This document shows, piece by piece, positions 24,549-34,771 of a stretch of 64,000 bases of DNA. The notes below the pieces were generated by a model. It made no database searches, was not told where the DNA came from, and worked only from the letters and a program-made list of their open reading frames with translations. The translations under genes were made by a program, and so were the position numbers. The first letter of the stretch is position 1, and the number at the start of each line of letters is the position of its first letter. This DNA is from Flavobacterium xinjiangense. GTDB taxonomy: Bacteria; Bacteroidota; Bacteroidia; Flavobacteriales; Flavobacteriaceae. The DNA lies in assembly GCF_900142885.1 (NCBI RefSeq), contig NZ_FRCL01000002.1, forward strand, positions 341,517 through 405,516. Reading direction: 5' to 3'.

Positions 24549-25199
24549 ATGAAAAGAATTACTTTACTGCTTATTTGCTTGTTGTCGACAACGCTAATGC
24601 TAGCACAATTTGAAGGAGCAAAACAAATTTTTGAATCGCCAAAATTAGTTCAGTTAACTGCAGAACACAAAACAGTGGCAATATTGCCTTTTAAAGCATC
24701 GATCTCGTATAAAAGATTACCTAAAAATTTTGATGCGCAGACAAATAGAGATGAAGAAACAAAACTAGGCTCTAACTTACAATCCGGAATGTATACTTAT
24801 CTTTTGAGAAAATCAGATGATTATACGGTTACTGTTCAGGATATTGAAAGAACAAATGTTCTTTTGAAACAAAGTGCAGTTTATGATAAAATTGACGAAA
24901 TGACTCCGGATGCACTTGCCAAAATTTTAGGTGTTGATGCAGTAATCAAATGTGGTTACGCTTATGAAAAAACCAGTAGTGAGGGATTAGCACTAGCAAA
25001 AACTCTGTTGATCGGTTTTGGAACGGGAAAAGTAGCCAGTGGAGAAATGACTATGAACGTTTACAATGGAATAGATGGAGATTTGCTTTGGAGATTTTAT
25101 AAAGAGATGAACGAAGATGTGATGAGCTCAGCAAATGCTGTCATGGAAAGAATGATGAGAAAAGTGGGGCGTAATTTTCCTTACCAAGTAAAAAAATAA
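24549..25199 (+). CDS. Secreted protein of unknown function, CsgG/GNA1162-like
   Basis: The 216-residue protein begins with a clear signal peptide (KRITLLLICLLSTTLMLAQ, cleavage after Ala19 or so) and has no lipobox. The body resembles CsgG/GNA1162-type periplasmic or outer membrane proteins: a TVAILPFKAS strand, a helical segment with TYLLRKSDDYTV, then DALAKILGVDAVIKCGYAYE. The similarity is by pattern only, so the function is unknown. It sits alone between the aromatic operon and rsgA. Confidence 0.6.
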   Translation: MKRITLLLICLLSTTLMLAQFEGAKQIFESPKLVQLTAEHKTVAILPFKASISYKRLPKNFDAQTNRDEETKLGSNLQSGMYTYLLRKSDDYTVTVQDIERTNVLLKQSAVYDKIDEMTPDALAKILGVDAVIKCGYAYEKTSSEGLALAKTLLIGFGTGKVASGEMTMNVYNGIDGDLLWRFYKEMNEDVMSSANAVMERMMRKVGRNFPYQVKK

Positions 25200-25341
25200 G
25201 GAATCTATATATCAGTAGTATTCTTATGAAATCAATCTCCACAGCTTTAAATTTAAGGTTGTGGAGATTTTTTATTTATGGGTAGTCTTAAAAACTATAA
25301 ACTTTATCAACAAGTGACGGGATAAACTTAAAACAAAATTT

Positions 25342-25349
25342 TACCTTTG
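25342..25349 (+). promoter_or_regulatory. -7 box of rsgA, implying a leaderless mRNA
   Basis: TACCTTTG matches the TAnnTTTG consensus and ends only four bases before the rsgA ATG at 25354. Transcription would begin at or next to the start codon. Confidence 0.55.
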
Positions 25350-25353
25350 CACC

Positions 25354-26331
25354 ATGACAGGACTAGTTTACAAATCTACAGGAAGTTGGTACACCGTAAA
25401 ATCTGAACAAGGGGATTTTATCGAATGCCGTATGAAAGGGAAATTCCGTATAAAAGGAATCAAAAGCACCAATCCTATTGCTGTAGGTGATATTGTGGAT
25501 TATGAACTCGAAGAATCATCCGATACCGTTACAGGAACCATTCATAAAATTCACGACAGAAAGAATTATATTGTTCGAAAGTCAGTGAATTTATCGCATC
25601 AGATGCATATAATTGCTTCGAATATCGATCGGGTTTTCTTGTTGGTTACGATAAACAATCCGCCAACGACTTTTAATTTTATTGACCGTTTTCTGGTTAC
25701 AGCCGAAGCGTATGGCATCGAAACGATTTTAGTTTTTAATAAAATTGACACTTTTGACGATGCTACTCTAGATGAGCAATTGTATATGCAACATGTGTAT
25801 CAAGAAATTGGATACAAATGCTTGCGCGTTTCTTCTACTGAAATGAAAGGGATTGAGGAGTTAAAAGAGATGATGATTGGTAAAGTGAGCATGTTCTCCG
25901 GACATTCCGGTGTTGGGAAATCGACTTTGGTAAATGCCATGGAACCTACATTACATCTAAAAACAAAAACAATTTCGGAAGCAAGTAAGCAAGGACAACA
26001 CACGACAACTTTTGCCGAGATGTACGATTTGTCTTTTGACGCTAAAATTATTGATACACCCGGTATCAAAGGTTTTGGGATTGTCGATATGGAAAAAGAA
26101 GAAATCAGTGGTTATTTCCCTGAATTTTTCAAATTGAAGGAGCAGTGTAAGTTTAATAATTGCCTGCATAAAGAGGAACCGCATTGCGCCATTAAAGCAG
26201 CTTTAGAAAAAGATGAAATCGCTTGGTCCCGCTATAGAAGTTACCTCAAGATACTGGAAGGGGATGATGAAAATTACCGTACTGATATCCATAACGAAGA
26301 CCGTATAATAAGCGATAAAACAAGGGAATAA
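25354..26331 (+). CDS. rsgA: Ribosome small subunit-dependent GTPase A
   Basis: RsgA is a circularly permuted GTPase that checks late 30S subunit maturation. An OB-fold comes first (to about residue 70), then the permuted motifs in the order NKID, GHSGVGKS (Walker A) and DTPGIKGFG. The C-terminal zinc site is visible in QCKFNNCLHKEEPHC. The length of 325 residues is normal. The gene is followed closely by dtd. Confidence 0.94.
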   Translation: MTGLVYKSTGSWYTVKSEQGDFIECRMKGKFRIKGIKSTNPIAVGDIVDYELEESSDTVTGTIHKIHDRKNYIVRKSVNLSHQMHIIASNIDRVFLLVTINNPPTTFNFIDRFLVTAEAYGIETILVFNKIDTFDDATLDEQLYMQHVYQEIGYKCLRVSSTEMKGIEELKEMMIGKVSMFSGHSGVGKSTLVNAMEPTLHLKTKTISEASKQGQHTTTFAEMYDLSFDAKIIDTPGIKGFGIVDMEKEEISGYFPEFFKLKEQCKFNNCLHKEEPHCAIKAALEKDEIAWSRYRSYLKILEGDDENYRTDIHNEDRIISDKTRE

Positions 26332-26380
26332 TTATGAATATGCACCATTCATAATTTATCATTCATAATTCACCATTATT

Positions 26381-26833
26381 TTGAAAATCGTCCTCCAAAG
26401 AGTTTCCTCCGCCTCAGTAACCATAGACAATAAAATCGTAGCCGATATCCAAAAAGGATTATTGGTTTTAGTTGGTATTGAAGATGTCGATGCCCAAGAA
26501 GATATTAATTGGCTTGTAGGTAAAATTGTCAATCTTCGCATATTTGATGATTCAAATCATGTTATGAATTTATCCGTAAGAGATATTGACGGCGATATAA
26601 TTGTGGTAAGTCAGTTTACACTTCATGCTTCTACCAAAAAAGGAAATCGTCCGTCGTATTTAAAAGCGTCAAAACCAGAAGTTGCCATTCCACTGTATGA
26701 GAATTTTGTAGAACGATTAGAAATTGAGTTGGCTAAGAAAGTTCAAACGGGAATTTTTGGTGCGGATATGAAGGTACTTTTGTTAAATGATGGCCCTGTA
26801 ACGATACAAATAGATAGTAAAAATAGAGAATAA
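26381..26833 (+). CDS. dtd: D-aminoacyl-tRNA deacylase
   Basis: DTD hydrolyses D-aminoacyl-tRNAs, removing mischarged D-amino acids and Gly-tRNA-Ala. The 150-residue protein shows the N-terminal family sequence KIVLQRVSSASVTID, SQFTLHASTKKGNRP and the cross-subunit motif NDGPVTIQID. No ATG fits the family start; the TTG at 26381 places the N-terminus exactly, so TTG initiation is likely. It lies 49 bases after rsgA. Confidence 0.93.
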   Translation: MKIVLQRVSSASVTIDNKIVADIQKGLLVLVGIEDVDAQEDINWLVGKIVNLRIFDDSNHVMNLSVRDIDGDIIVVSQFTLHASTKKGNRPSYLKASKPEVAIPLYENFVERLEIELAKKVQTGIFGADMKVLLLNDGPVTIQIDSKNRE

Positions 26834-26880
26834 ATTTTTTTTGCCGAATTTTTCTTATAAATTTGAGAAAAATGTAATCT

Positions 26881-28791
26881 ATGCAATTTAAATTTACTTG
26901 TTTTCTATTGTTGTTTTCTTCTACATTACTTTTTGCACAAAAAAGCGAATATAATACGATATCTATCGCTGATAGCCTCAAGGAAAACGCAAATGCAATA
27001 GTTCGTTTAAATCAAATTGATATAACTATTTCGTCACAAAGGAATATGAATATCATGACCAAAAGAGTGGTCACCGTTCTAAATGAAAAGGGAATTGGCG
27101 AAATTGAAGCAACAGAATATTACAGCAAAACTTCTTCTGTGAAAAATATTGAAGCATCAGTCTTTGATGGTCTTGGTATTGAAATTAAAAAAATAAAAAG
27201 GAAAGATTTCAAAGATCAAAGTGCAGTGAGTGGAAGTACACTTTTTTCGGATGATCGTATTATTTATTTGGATTATACACCCACTCAATACCCTTTTACC
27301 ATAATTTATGAAAGTGAAGTAGAAAGTTCAAACACTGCTTTTATTCCACAATGGTATCCCTTAAGTGATTATTTTGTAAGTATTGAAAAAAGCATCTTGA
27401 ATGTGAATTATCCTGACAATCTTGGCTTTAAAAAAATGGAATCGAATTTTTCCAATTTTAAAATTAACAAAACGATAGATTCCTCCACACAACTTTCCTA
27501 TACAGCCACCAATATTACCGCTCAAAAAGAAGAGGATTATAGTCCTGTGTTTAATACTATTTTTCCAAAAGTAATGATGGGCTTAGAAAATTTTCACCTT
27601 GAAAATGTAGATGGAACCGCTAAAACCTGGTCAGGATTCGGGCAATGGTATTCTGAAAAAATTTTGTCAGGAACAACTGAATTATCTGAAGAAACCAAAT
27701 TAAAAATGAAAGCGCTTGTTGGGGACGAAAAAGATCCAATAAAGAAAGCAAAATTGATTTATAATTATGTGCAGCAAAAATCGCGATATGTAAATATCAG
27801 TATTGGAATTGGAGGGTGGAAACCAATGTTAGCTGCTGATGTTGATCGATTAGGATATGGTGATTGTAAAGCATTGACTAATTATACAAAGGCACTTCTT
27901 AATGCAGTTGATGTGCCGTCATACAATACTATTCTATACGGAAGTTCTCGCAAACGAAATATTGAGCCTGATTTTGTATCCATGCAAGGCAATCATATGA
28001 TTTTATCGATTCCTAATGGAGATAATTATATTTGGTTGGAATGTACTAGTCAGGACACTCCTTTTGGTTATCAAGGAACCTTTACTGACGATAGAGATGT
28101 TTTAATTATGAAGCCAGACGGAGGAGAAATTGTGCGAACTAAAATTTATCAAGACAAAGACAATACTCAAATCAGTAAAGGAAAATTTTCTTTGTCGCAA
28201 ACGGGAGATTTTTTAGGGAAAATAATTATTGTCTCAGAAGGGTCACAATACAATCAAAAAGCAGCTATAGAGAATTTTCAGCCTACAGATAAAGAAGCGC
28301 ATTATAAAAAATATTGGGATAATATCAATAATTTAAAAATTGATAAAATAACATTTACTAACGATAAGGAAAATATCAGTTTTACTGAAAATGCTGAAAT
28401 TAGTGCTGTTAATTATGGAAGTATTTCAGGAAATAAGATAATGTTTGTGGTTAATGGGTATAACCAAATTACAGGAAATGTAAAACGAATCCGAAATCGG
28501 AAAAACCCGTTTGAAATTCAAAGAGGATATGCTGATGGAGATGAAATTGAGATTAGTTTGCCATCAGGATTTTCTATTGAATTTCTACCGAGTAATTTTG
28601 AATTGAAAACGAAGTTTGGAGAATATAAAACCGAAATCATCAAGAAAGATGCTACTAATCTTGTTTACAAGCGCACCATGTTCTTGAAAAAAGGATTGTA
28701 TTCTAGCAAAGAATATGATGAGTACCGACTTTTTATAGAACAAATTTCCAGAAACGACAATGCCAAAATTATTTTAACCAAGAATATATAA
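26881..28791 (+). CDS. Secreted DUF3857 / transglutaminase-like protein with intact Cys-His site
   Basis: This 636-residue exported protein has a signal peptide (FKFTCFLLLFSSTLLFAQ), an N-terminal DUF3857 domain, a transglutaminase-like core and a C-terminal beta domain. The core keeps the catalytic Cys329 (GYGDCKALTNYTKALL) and His372 (QGNHMILSIP), with Glu387 (WLECTSQD) in the Asp position. It could act as a protease, peptidase or amidase on cell-surface material; no substrate is known to me. It is first of four tandem paralogues with 3-6 base spacers. A TAAATTTG box (26858-26865) lies just upstream. Confidence 0.8.
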   Translation: MQFKFTCFLLLFSSTLLFAQKSEYNTISIADSLKENANAIVRLNQIDITISSQRNMNIMTKRVVTVLNEKGIGEIEATEYYSKTSSVKNIEASVFDGLGIEIKKIKRKDFKDQSAVSGSTLFSDDRIIYLDYTPTQYPFTIIYESEVESSNTAFIPQWYPLSDYFVSIEKSILNVNYPDNLGFKKMESNFSNFKINKTIDSSTQLSYTATNITAQKEEDYSPVFNTIFPKVMMGLENFHLENVDGTAKTWSGFGQWYSEKILSGTTELSEETKLKMKALVGDEKDPIKKAKLIYNYVQQKSRYVNISIGIGGWKPMLAADVDRLGYGDCKALTNYTKALLNAVDVPSYNTILYGSSRKRNIEPDFVSMQGNHMILSIPNGDNYIWLECTSQDTPFGYQGTFTDDRDVLIMKPDGGEIVRTKIYQDKDNTQISKGKFSLSQTGDFLGKIIIVSEGSQYNQKAAIENFQPTDKEAHYKKYWDNINNLKIDKITFTNDKENISFTENAEISAVNYGSISGNKIMFVVNGYNQITGNVKRIRNRKNPFEIQRGYADGDEIEISLPSGFSIEFLPSNFELKTKFGEYKTEIIKKDATNLVYKRTMFLKKGLYSSKEYDEYRLFIEQISRNDNAKIILTKNI

Positions 28792-28794
28792 ACC

Positions 28795-30801
28795 ATGAAA
28801 TGTAACCAACTAGCCATTATTTTATTTTTCACTCTATTTTTTTTAAAAGCAAATGCGCAAGAATTTAAACTTGGAAAAGTTTCAATAGAAGAGCTTCAAG
28901 AAAAAGTAAACCCGAAAGACACATCCGCCGTTGCTGCAATATTGTTCAAGAAAGGAGAAACTAGATGCGAATATTCAAATGGTGTTGGCTTCACGGTAAT
29001 AACCAAAGTAGCTCTCCGTATAAAAATTTATAAAAAAGAAGGATATGATTGGGCTAATCAACAGGTGAATTTTGTAAAAGTATCTTTTTTTAAAGAAACT
29101 GTTGATTTCACGGATGCAATTACTTATAATTTGGTTGGAGGTAAAATAGAAAAAACAAAACTAAAGGGTGAAGGCGAGTTCGAAGAAAATATAGATAAGT
29201 TTTTGAGCAAAAAGAAAATTACCATGCCTAACGTTAAAGTAGGATCGGTAATTGAATACGAATATACTATTAAATCTCCCAATGTAGGTTCATTTAAAGA
29301 TTTTGATTTTCAAACAAATATTCCTGTAAATTATGTTGAATATACGACCTACATACCAGACTATTTTTCTTTTACGAACCGTTTTAAAGGATTTATTACA
29401 CCAAGGGTGATTTCAGATAAAAAAAATCGGGAAATAGTTATGGTCGATAAAGAAATTATTGTGGGCCAAGGAACTAAATTTTCCGAAAGAAAGATTTTCT
29501 ATCAAGAAACAAAAACGTCCTATATAGTCGAAAATTTACCTGCTTTGAAAGATGAGGTTTATGTAAATAATGTTAATAATTATGCTGTTAGTTTGTCACA
29601 AGAATTATCAACGACCAAATTTCCGGATGAGCCTTTAAAAATGATATCTGCCGATTGGAATTCGGTAGTAAAGTCAATCTATGAATTTGATAATTTTGGA
29701 CCAGAATTAAATAAAACGGGATACTTTGAAGAGGATATGAAAAATGTAATTGCAGGTTTAAGCACGCCGGAAGAAAAAATTACGGCACTATTAAATTATG
29801 TAAAAACTACCGTAAAATGGAATGATTACTACGGTTATTCTTGTAATGATGGGGTAAAAAAAGCGTATAAAGAAAAGACTGGAAATATTGCTGAAATTAA
29901 TCTGATGCTAACCGCTATGTTGCGTTATTCAGGATTGACTGCGAATCCAGTTTTAGTTAGCACTCGTTCTAATGGAATTGCAATTTTTCCTAATAGAACC
30001 GCTTTTAATTATGTTATCGCAGCAGTAGAAACTCCTAATGGATTAATATTGTTGGATGCCTCAGATAAGTTTTCGATGCCAAATATATTGCCTTTTAGGG
30101 CATTAAACTGGATGGGGAGATTGATACGAAAAGATGGTACATCCGAAGAGGTTGATTTAATGCCGAAAGTAGTGTCAAATAATACCGTAATGATGAATTA
30201 CTCGGTCGATGTAAATGGGCAGATTGCAGGGAAATTAAGAAGGCAAAGAACAAATCACAATGCGATGATTTACAGAATAAATACTGATAATATAAAAGAA
30301 GAAACTTATCTGGAAAAGCTCGAAAATGAAAATGAAAAGATAGAAATAAAAGACTATTCAAGAGCGAATGAAAAAGAACTGAACTTACCTGTAAGTGAAA
30401 CCTTTTCTTTTTCAGGTGCTAATCTTTGTGAAGGTATTGGAGGTAAAATTTATATAAATCCATTGTTGTTTTTTTCTCAACAACAAAATCCTTTCAAACA
30501 GGAAAATAGAGAATATCCTATTGATTATGGATTTCCATTCTTGGATAAATACAGTATTAATATTCAAATTCCAGAAGGATATAAAGTAGAAACATTGCCG
30601 TCTCCTGCAGTTCTTAACATGCAGGACAATTTAGGTAGTTTTAAATTTATGACTAATTTATCTGAGAATACAATTCAGTTAGTAATAACAAATCAAATAA
30701 ATACAGCGATTATTTCATCTGAATATTATTCAATGTTAAAAGAATATTATCAGGGTATGGTTGCAAAAGAAAATGAGAAAATAGTTCTAACAAAAATATA
30801 G
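28795..30801 (+). CDS. Secreted DUF3857 / pseudo-transglutaminase paralogue 2
   Basis: The 668-residue protein has a signal peptide ending near KANAQ, then the motif FKLGKVSIEELQEK shared with the next two genes, a DUF3857 domain and a transglutaminase-fold core. Where the first paralogue has the active-site GDC, this one reads GNI (Ile365), and the His position is Tyr406 (AFNYVIAAVE). Only the Asp remains (Asp421 in LLDASD). The core should therefore be catalytically inactive and might bind ligands or partners. It starts 3 bases after the preceding stop codon. Confidence 0.78.
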   Translation: MKCNQLAIILFFTLFFLKANAQEFKLGKVSIEELQEKVNPKDTSAVAAILFKKGETRCEYSNGVGFTVITKVALRIKIYKKEGYDWANQQVNFVKVSFFKETVDFTDAITYNLVGGKIEKTKLKGEGEFEENIDKFLSKKKITMPNVKVGSVIEYEYTIKSPNVGSFKDFDFQTNIPVNYVEYTTYIPDYFSFTNRFKGFITPRVISDKKNREIVMVDKEIIVGQGTKFSERKIFYQETKTSYIVENLPALKDEVYVNNVNNYAVSLSQELSTTKFPDEPLKMISADWNSVVKSIYEFDNFGPELNKTGYFEEDMKNVIAGLSTPEEKITALLNYVKTTVKWNDYYGYSCNDGVKKAYKEKTGNIAEINLMLTAMLRYSGLTANPVLVSTRSNGIAIFPNRTAFNYVIAAVETPNGLILLDASDKFSMPNILPFRALNWMGRLIRKDGTSEEVDLMPKVVSNNTVMMNYSVDVNGQIAGKLRRQRTNHNAMIYRINTDNIKEETYLEKLENENEKIEIKDYSRANEKELNLPVSETFSFSGANLCEGIGGKIYINPLLFFSQQQNPFKQENREYPIDYGFPFLDKYSINIQIPEGYKVETLPSPAVLNMQDNLGSFKFMTNLSENTIQLVITNQINTAIISSEYYSMLKEYYQGMVAKENEKIVLTKI

Positions 30802-30807
30802 TACCAT

Positions 30808-32718
30808 ATGTCATTCAAAAAAACACTGTTTATTGTATTGTTTTTGGTTTATTTTTCAAATACCAAAGCACAAACTTTTGAATTGGGTAAAGTTTCAATT
30901 GCGGAATTAGAAGAAAAAGAACATCCGAAAGATCCGTCTGCGCCTGCGGTTATGTTATTTAAAACATGTAGAGTTTATTTTGAAGATTTAACAACTATAA
31001 CTAAGGTAACAACTAAAATCAAAATTTATAAAAAAGAAGGTTATAAATGGGCAAATGAAGAAATTTTGCATTATTTAAATGGAGAAACTGTATCCTTTTC
31101 TGGCGCAATAACTTATAATCTAGTTGACGGTAAAATTGAAAAAACAAAATTGAAAAGTGAAGGTGAATTTGAACAAAAAATAAACAAATATTATAGCAAG
31201 AAAAAAATTGCAATGCCTAATGTTAGAGAAGGATCTATTATAGAATACGAATATACAGTCAGATCTGGAAATTTTGGGTCATTGCGAGATTGGTATTTTC
31301 AATATAGTATTCCTGTAAATTTTTCGGAATATAATGTCAAAATCCCTTATTTCCTAACCTTTAACAAGCGTACAAAAGGTTTTATTTATCCTAAACTTTC
31401 ATCGGTGCCAACCTATAATCGCGAAACATCGGAAGTTTATAAATTAGAAAATATTCCTGCGATAAATGAGGAATCATTTGTAAATAATATTAATAATTAT
31501 AGAGCTAGTATTTCCTATGAATTAGCATTGGTAAACATTCCAGGGAGTATTTTTAAATCGTTTTCAACAGATTGGGAAGCGGTTACAAAAACAATTTATG
31601 ATTATGATGATTTTGGAGGAGAGTTGAATAAAACGGGTTATTTTGAGGAGGATGTTAATAAATTAATCAGCGGATTGAATTCAAGGGAAGAAAAAATAGA
31701 TGCGATTTTCAACTTTGTAAAAACAAGTGTAAAATGGAATAGTTTTGAGAATTATTACTGTAATGATGGAGTTAGAAAAGCGTACAAAGATAAAACTGGA
31801 AATGTAGCAGAAATAAATTTGATGCTGACGGCCATGTTGCGTTTTGCGGGCTTTGATGCTAATCCTGTTTTGGTCAGTACTCGGGATAACGGAATTGCTT
31901 TGTTTCCGAGTAGAACGGCTTTTAATTATGTAATTGCAGCAGTGGAAACCCCAGAAGGTCAAATCTTATTGGATGCAACAGAAAAATACTCGTTGCTAAA
32001 TATTTTGCCATTACGAGATTTAAACTGGTTTGGAAGGCTAATTAGAAAAGATGGAACATCTATAGATGTGGATTTGAGGCCAAAAACACTTTCGAAAGAA
32101 ATCATAAATACTAGTTTTGTTATCAATAGCAATGGTGTGATTACCGGGAAAATAAGAAAACAGCTTACTAATCAGGAAGCACTTTCTTTTAGACAAAAAA
32201 ACATAATAACAAGCAAAGACACTTATCTTGAAGATTTAGAAAACAAAAACAATGGTATTGAAATAAGTGGTTATGTAAGAGAAAATGATTTGGACTTGTC
32301 AAACCCAATTCTTGAAACATATACTTTTAAAGATTCCAAAGATTTTGAAAGTATAAATGGAAAAATCTATATAGCTCCATTATTGTTTTTGTCAACTAAA
32401 GTAAATCCCTTTAAGCAGGAAACAAGAGCATATCCAGTTGATTTTGGATTTCCTATAGAGAATAAGTATAATATTATGATAGAAATACCAGAAGGTTATG
32501 CTGTGGAATCTTTGCCTGTTTCAATGAATATTGCTACGCCAGATAACATTGCAACATATAAATATGTTATTGGCTCTACTGGAAATAAAATCCAAATTTC
32601 AATTACCTCAGATATTAACACAGCAATAGTTCCAGCGGATTACTATACTGTTTTAAAAGAATTCTTTCAGAAAATGATTGACAAGCAAAATGAAAAAATA
32701 GTGCTTAAAAAAGTATAA
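30808..32718 (+). CDS. Secreted DUF3857 / pseudo-transglutaminase paralogue 3
   Basis: The 636-residue protein has a signal peptide (KKTLFIVLFLVYFSNTKAQ) and the shared FELGKVSIAELEEK start. Its transglutaminase-fold core carries the same substitutions as its neighbours: Val333 for Cys (GNVAEIN), Tyr374 for His (AFNYVIAAVE), with Asp389 kept. It is closely similar to paralogues 2 and 4 through the whole length. It lies 6 bases after paralogue 2, so co-translation is likely. Function unknown. Confidence 0.78.
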   Translation: MSFKKTLFIVLFLVYFSNTKAQTFELGKVSIAELEEKEHPKDPSAPAVMLFKTCRVYFEDLTTITKVTTKIKIYKKEGYKWANEEILHYLNGETVSFSGAITYNLVDGKIEKTKLKSEGEFEQKINKYYSKKKIAMPNVREGSIIEYEYTVRSGNFGSLRDWYFQYSIPVNFSEYNVKIPYFLTFNKRTKGFIYPKLSSVPTYNRETSEVYKLENIPAINEESFVNNINNYRASISYELALVNIPGSIFKSFSTDWEAVTKTIYDYDDFGGELNKTGYFEEDVNKLISGLNSREEKIDAIFNFVKTSVKWNSFENYYCNDGVRKAYKDKTGNVAEINLMLTAMLRFAGFDANPVLVSTRDNGIALFPSRTAFNYVIAAVETPEGQILLDATEKYSLLNILPLRDLNWFGRLIRKDGTSIDVDLRPKTLSKEIINTSFVINSNGVITGKIRKQLTNQEALSFRQKNIITSKDTYLEDLENKNNGIEISGYVRENDLDLSNPILETYTFKDSKDFESINGKIYIAPLLFLSTKVNPFKQETRAYPVDFGFPIENKYNIMIEIPEGYAVESLPVSMNIATPDNIATYKYVIGSTGNKIQISITSDINTAIVPADYYTVLKEFFQKMIDKQNEKIVLKKV

Positions 32719-32722
32719 TTTA

Positions 32723-34714
32723 ATGAAAATTGTTAAAGTTATAATTATTTTGGTTTTTGTTTCCTGTGTTACAAAAAGTAGCGGGCAAAATTTTGAGTTA
32801 GGAAAAGTTTCTACTAAAGAACTCCTAGAAAAGTTTCATGCTGAAGATTCTACTGCAGTTGCGGCCATTTTATTTAAAAAAGCAAGAACTTTTTTTAGTT
32901 ATAATTCGATAAGTGGATTCACAGTAAATCATGAATACATCTACAGAATCAAAATTTATAAAAAAGAAGGACTTAGTTGGGCAAATTTTGAGGTTCCGTA
33001 TTATATTGGTTATGAAGAGATGAAAGATGAATCTGTTAAATTTTCAAATTGTGTAACTTATAATCTAGAAAATGGCAATATTGTTAAAACTAAATTAAAC
33101 AGTGAAGGCAATTTCAAGAAAAATATGAATGAATATTGGCGCGAAGCCTCTATAACAATGCCTAATGTCAAAGTAGGTTCCGTAATAGAGTTCAAATATA
33201 TTTTGAAATCAGAGGGAATTGTTAAGTTTCCTGCATTTAAAATACAATATGATATTCCGGTTAACTATGCCGAATATATAACAGAAATTCCAGAATATTT
33301 TATTTATAAACCGATTTTGACAGGCTACTTAAAAGTTAAGGTTGAAGCAAAATATGTTAGCGGATTTCAGAATTTTGAAAATAAATATAACCAATCTGCG
33401 GCTATTAGTTACACGCAAATCAACAGTGATTATATTGCCGAAAATATTCCCGCACTAAAAGAAGAGGGATACATTGATAATATCGAAAACTACAGATCAT
33501 CTATTTATAATGAATTGGAAAGAACCCATTTTCCGGAGCAACCCATCAAAGATTATTCTATTACATGGGAAGGAGTTGCTAAAACCATTTTTGAAAACAA
33601 AAGCTTCGGAAAAGAACTTAATGAACAACTGTTTCTTGTTCCGGATATAAAGACAATACTTAAAAATGTTGTTTCTGAAGACGAGAAGCTGGATGTTATC
33701 TTTAAATTTATTCAAAACAAAATGAACTGGAATAAAGAATATGGGTATTACACTGATAAAGGGGTGAAAAAAGCATATGCTGATCGGGCAGGTAACGTGG
33801 CTGAAATAAATTTCATTTTGATTGCAATGTTGAAACTTGCAGGAATAAATGTTAATCCAGTTTTGATAAGTACAATAGAACACGGGGTTCCAATCTTTCC
33901 TAATAGGACAGTCTTTAATTATGTAATTGCTGCGGCAGAAATAGATGGAAAACAAATTCTTTTGGATGCAACGCATAAATATACGACAAAAAATATTTTG
34001 CCGTTCAATACATTAAACTGGACGGGCCGACTTATTAAACAAGATGGGACTTCTCAAGAAATTAATTTGGTTCCAAAATTACCTTCTAAGGTCAATTATA
34101 CCTTGATGACAAAAATTGATGGACTTGGTCAAATTACAGGTAAACTCAGGGTTCAAAATACGGACTATGAGGCGTATAGTTTTAGAGAAAAAAATGCGCA
34201 AATCAATAAAGAAAATTATCTGGAAAAATTAGAAAATGATTTGGATGGAATCCAAATTAGTAACTATGAGATAGAAAATAAAGACACAGATTTTTCAAAA
34301 CCTGTCTTGGAAACTTTTACTTTTACATCAGATAATCATTGTGAAAGAATAGGCAATAGAATGTTTGTTAATCCCATGTTGTTTTTTGCTTTAACGAAAA
34401 ATCCATTTCTTCAGGAAAAAAGGAAGATGCCAATTTATTTTGGTTATCCAAAGCAAGATAAATATAATATAAATATAGAAATTCCGGAGGGGTATGTTGT
34501 GGAATCTATTCCCAAGGCCATGAAAATTGCTACGGAGGATAAAGTACTTTTATTTACAATTAATGCTTTAGCTGAAGGGAATAAAATTCAAATCATAATT
34601 ACAAGAGAAATAAATGCAGCAATTTTAGTACCTGACTATTATGAAGATTTAAAACAGTTTTTTCAAAAAATTATTGAAAAACAAAATGAAAAAATAGTGC
34701 TTAAAAAAGTATAA
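32723..34714 (+). CDS. Secreted DUF3857 / pseudo-transglutaminase paralogue 4
   Basis: The 663-residue protein has an N-terminal export signal (VKVIIILVFVSCVTKSSGQ). The Cys in VSC could be a lipobox, but the residue context is weak. It shares FELGKVSTKELLEK with paralogues 2 and 3. The core again has Val359 for Cys and Tyr400 for His, with Asp415 kept. It is the most diverged of the three inactive copies. Only 4 bases separate it from paralogue 3, closing the cluster. Confidence 0.77.
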   Translation: MKIVKVIIILVFVSCVTKSSGQNFELGKVSTKELLEKFHAEDSTAVAAILFKKARTFFSYNSISGFTVNHEYIYRIKIYKKEGLSWANFEVPYYIGYEEMKDESVKFSNCVTYNLENGNIVKTKLNSEGNFKKNMNEYWREASITMPNVKVGSVIEFKYILKSEGIVKFPAFKIQYDIPVNYAEYITEIPEYFIYKPILTGYLKVKVEAKYVSGFQNFENKYNQSAAISYTQINSDYIAENIPALKEEGYIDNIENYRSSIYNELERTHFPEQPIKDYSITWEGVAKTIFENKSFGKELNEQLFLVPDIKTILKNVVSEDEKLDVIFKFIQNKMNWNKEYGYYTDKGVKKAYADRAGNVAEINFILIAMLKLAGINVNPVLISTIEHGVPIFPNRTVFNYVIAAAEIDGKQILLDATHKYTTKNILPFNTLNWTGRLIKQDGTSQEINLVPKLPSKVNYTLMTKIDGLGQITGKLRVQNTDYEAYSFREKNAQINKENYLEKLENDLDGIQISNYEIENKDTDFSKPVLETFTFTSDNHCERIGNRMFVNPMLFFALTKNPFLQEKRKMPIYFGYPKQDKYNINIEIPEGYVVESIPKAMKIATEDKVLLFTINALAEGNKIQIIITREINAAILVPDYYEDLKQFFQKIIEKQNEKIVLKKV

Positions 34715-34771
34715 TTTTGTAAGCCCTATCTAGATTGAAATTATGAGGGGTTTAAATAAAAAAACTATAAA

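Noticed and set aside
28795..34714. Possibility that the three similar DUF3857 genes are fragments of one broken gene
   Set aside because: Each has its own signal peptide, full-length domain set and start and stop codons, so they are paralogues.
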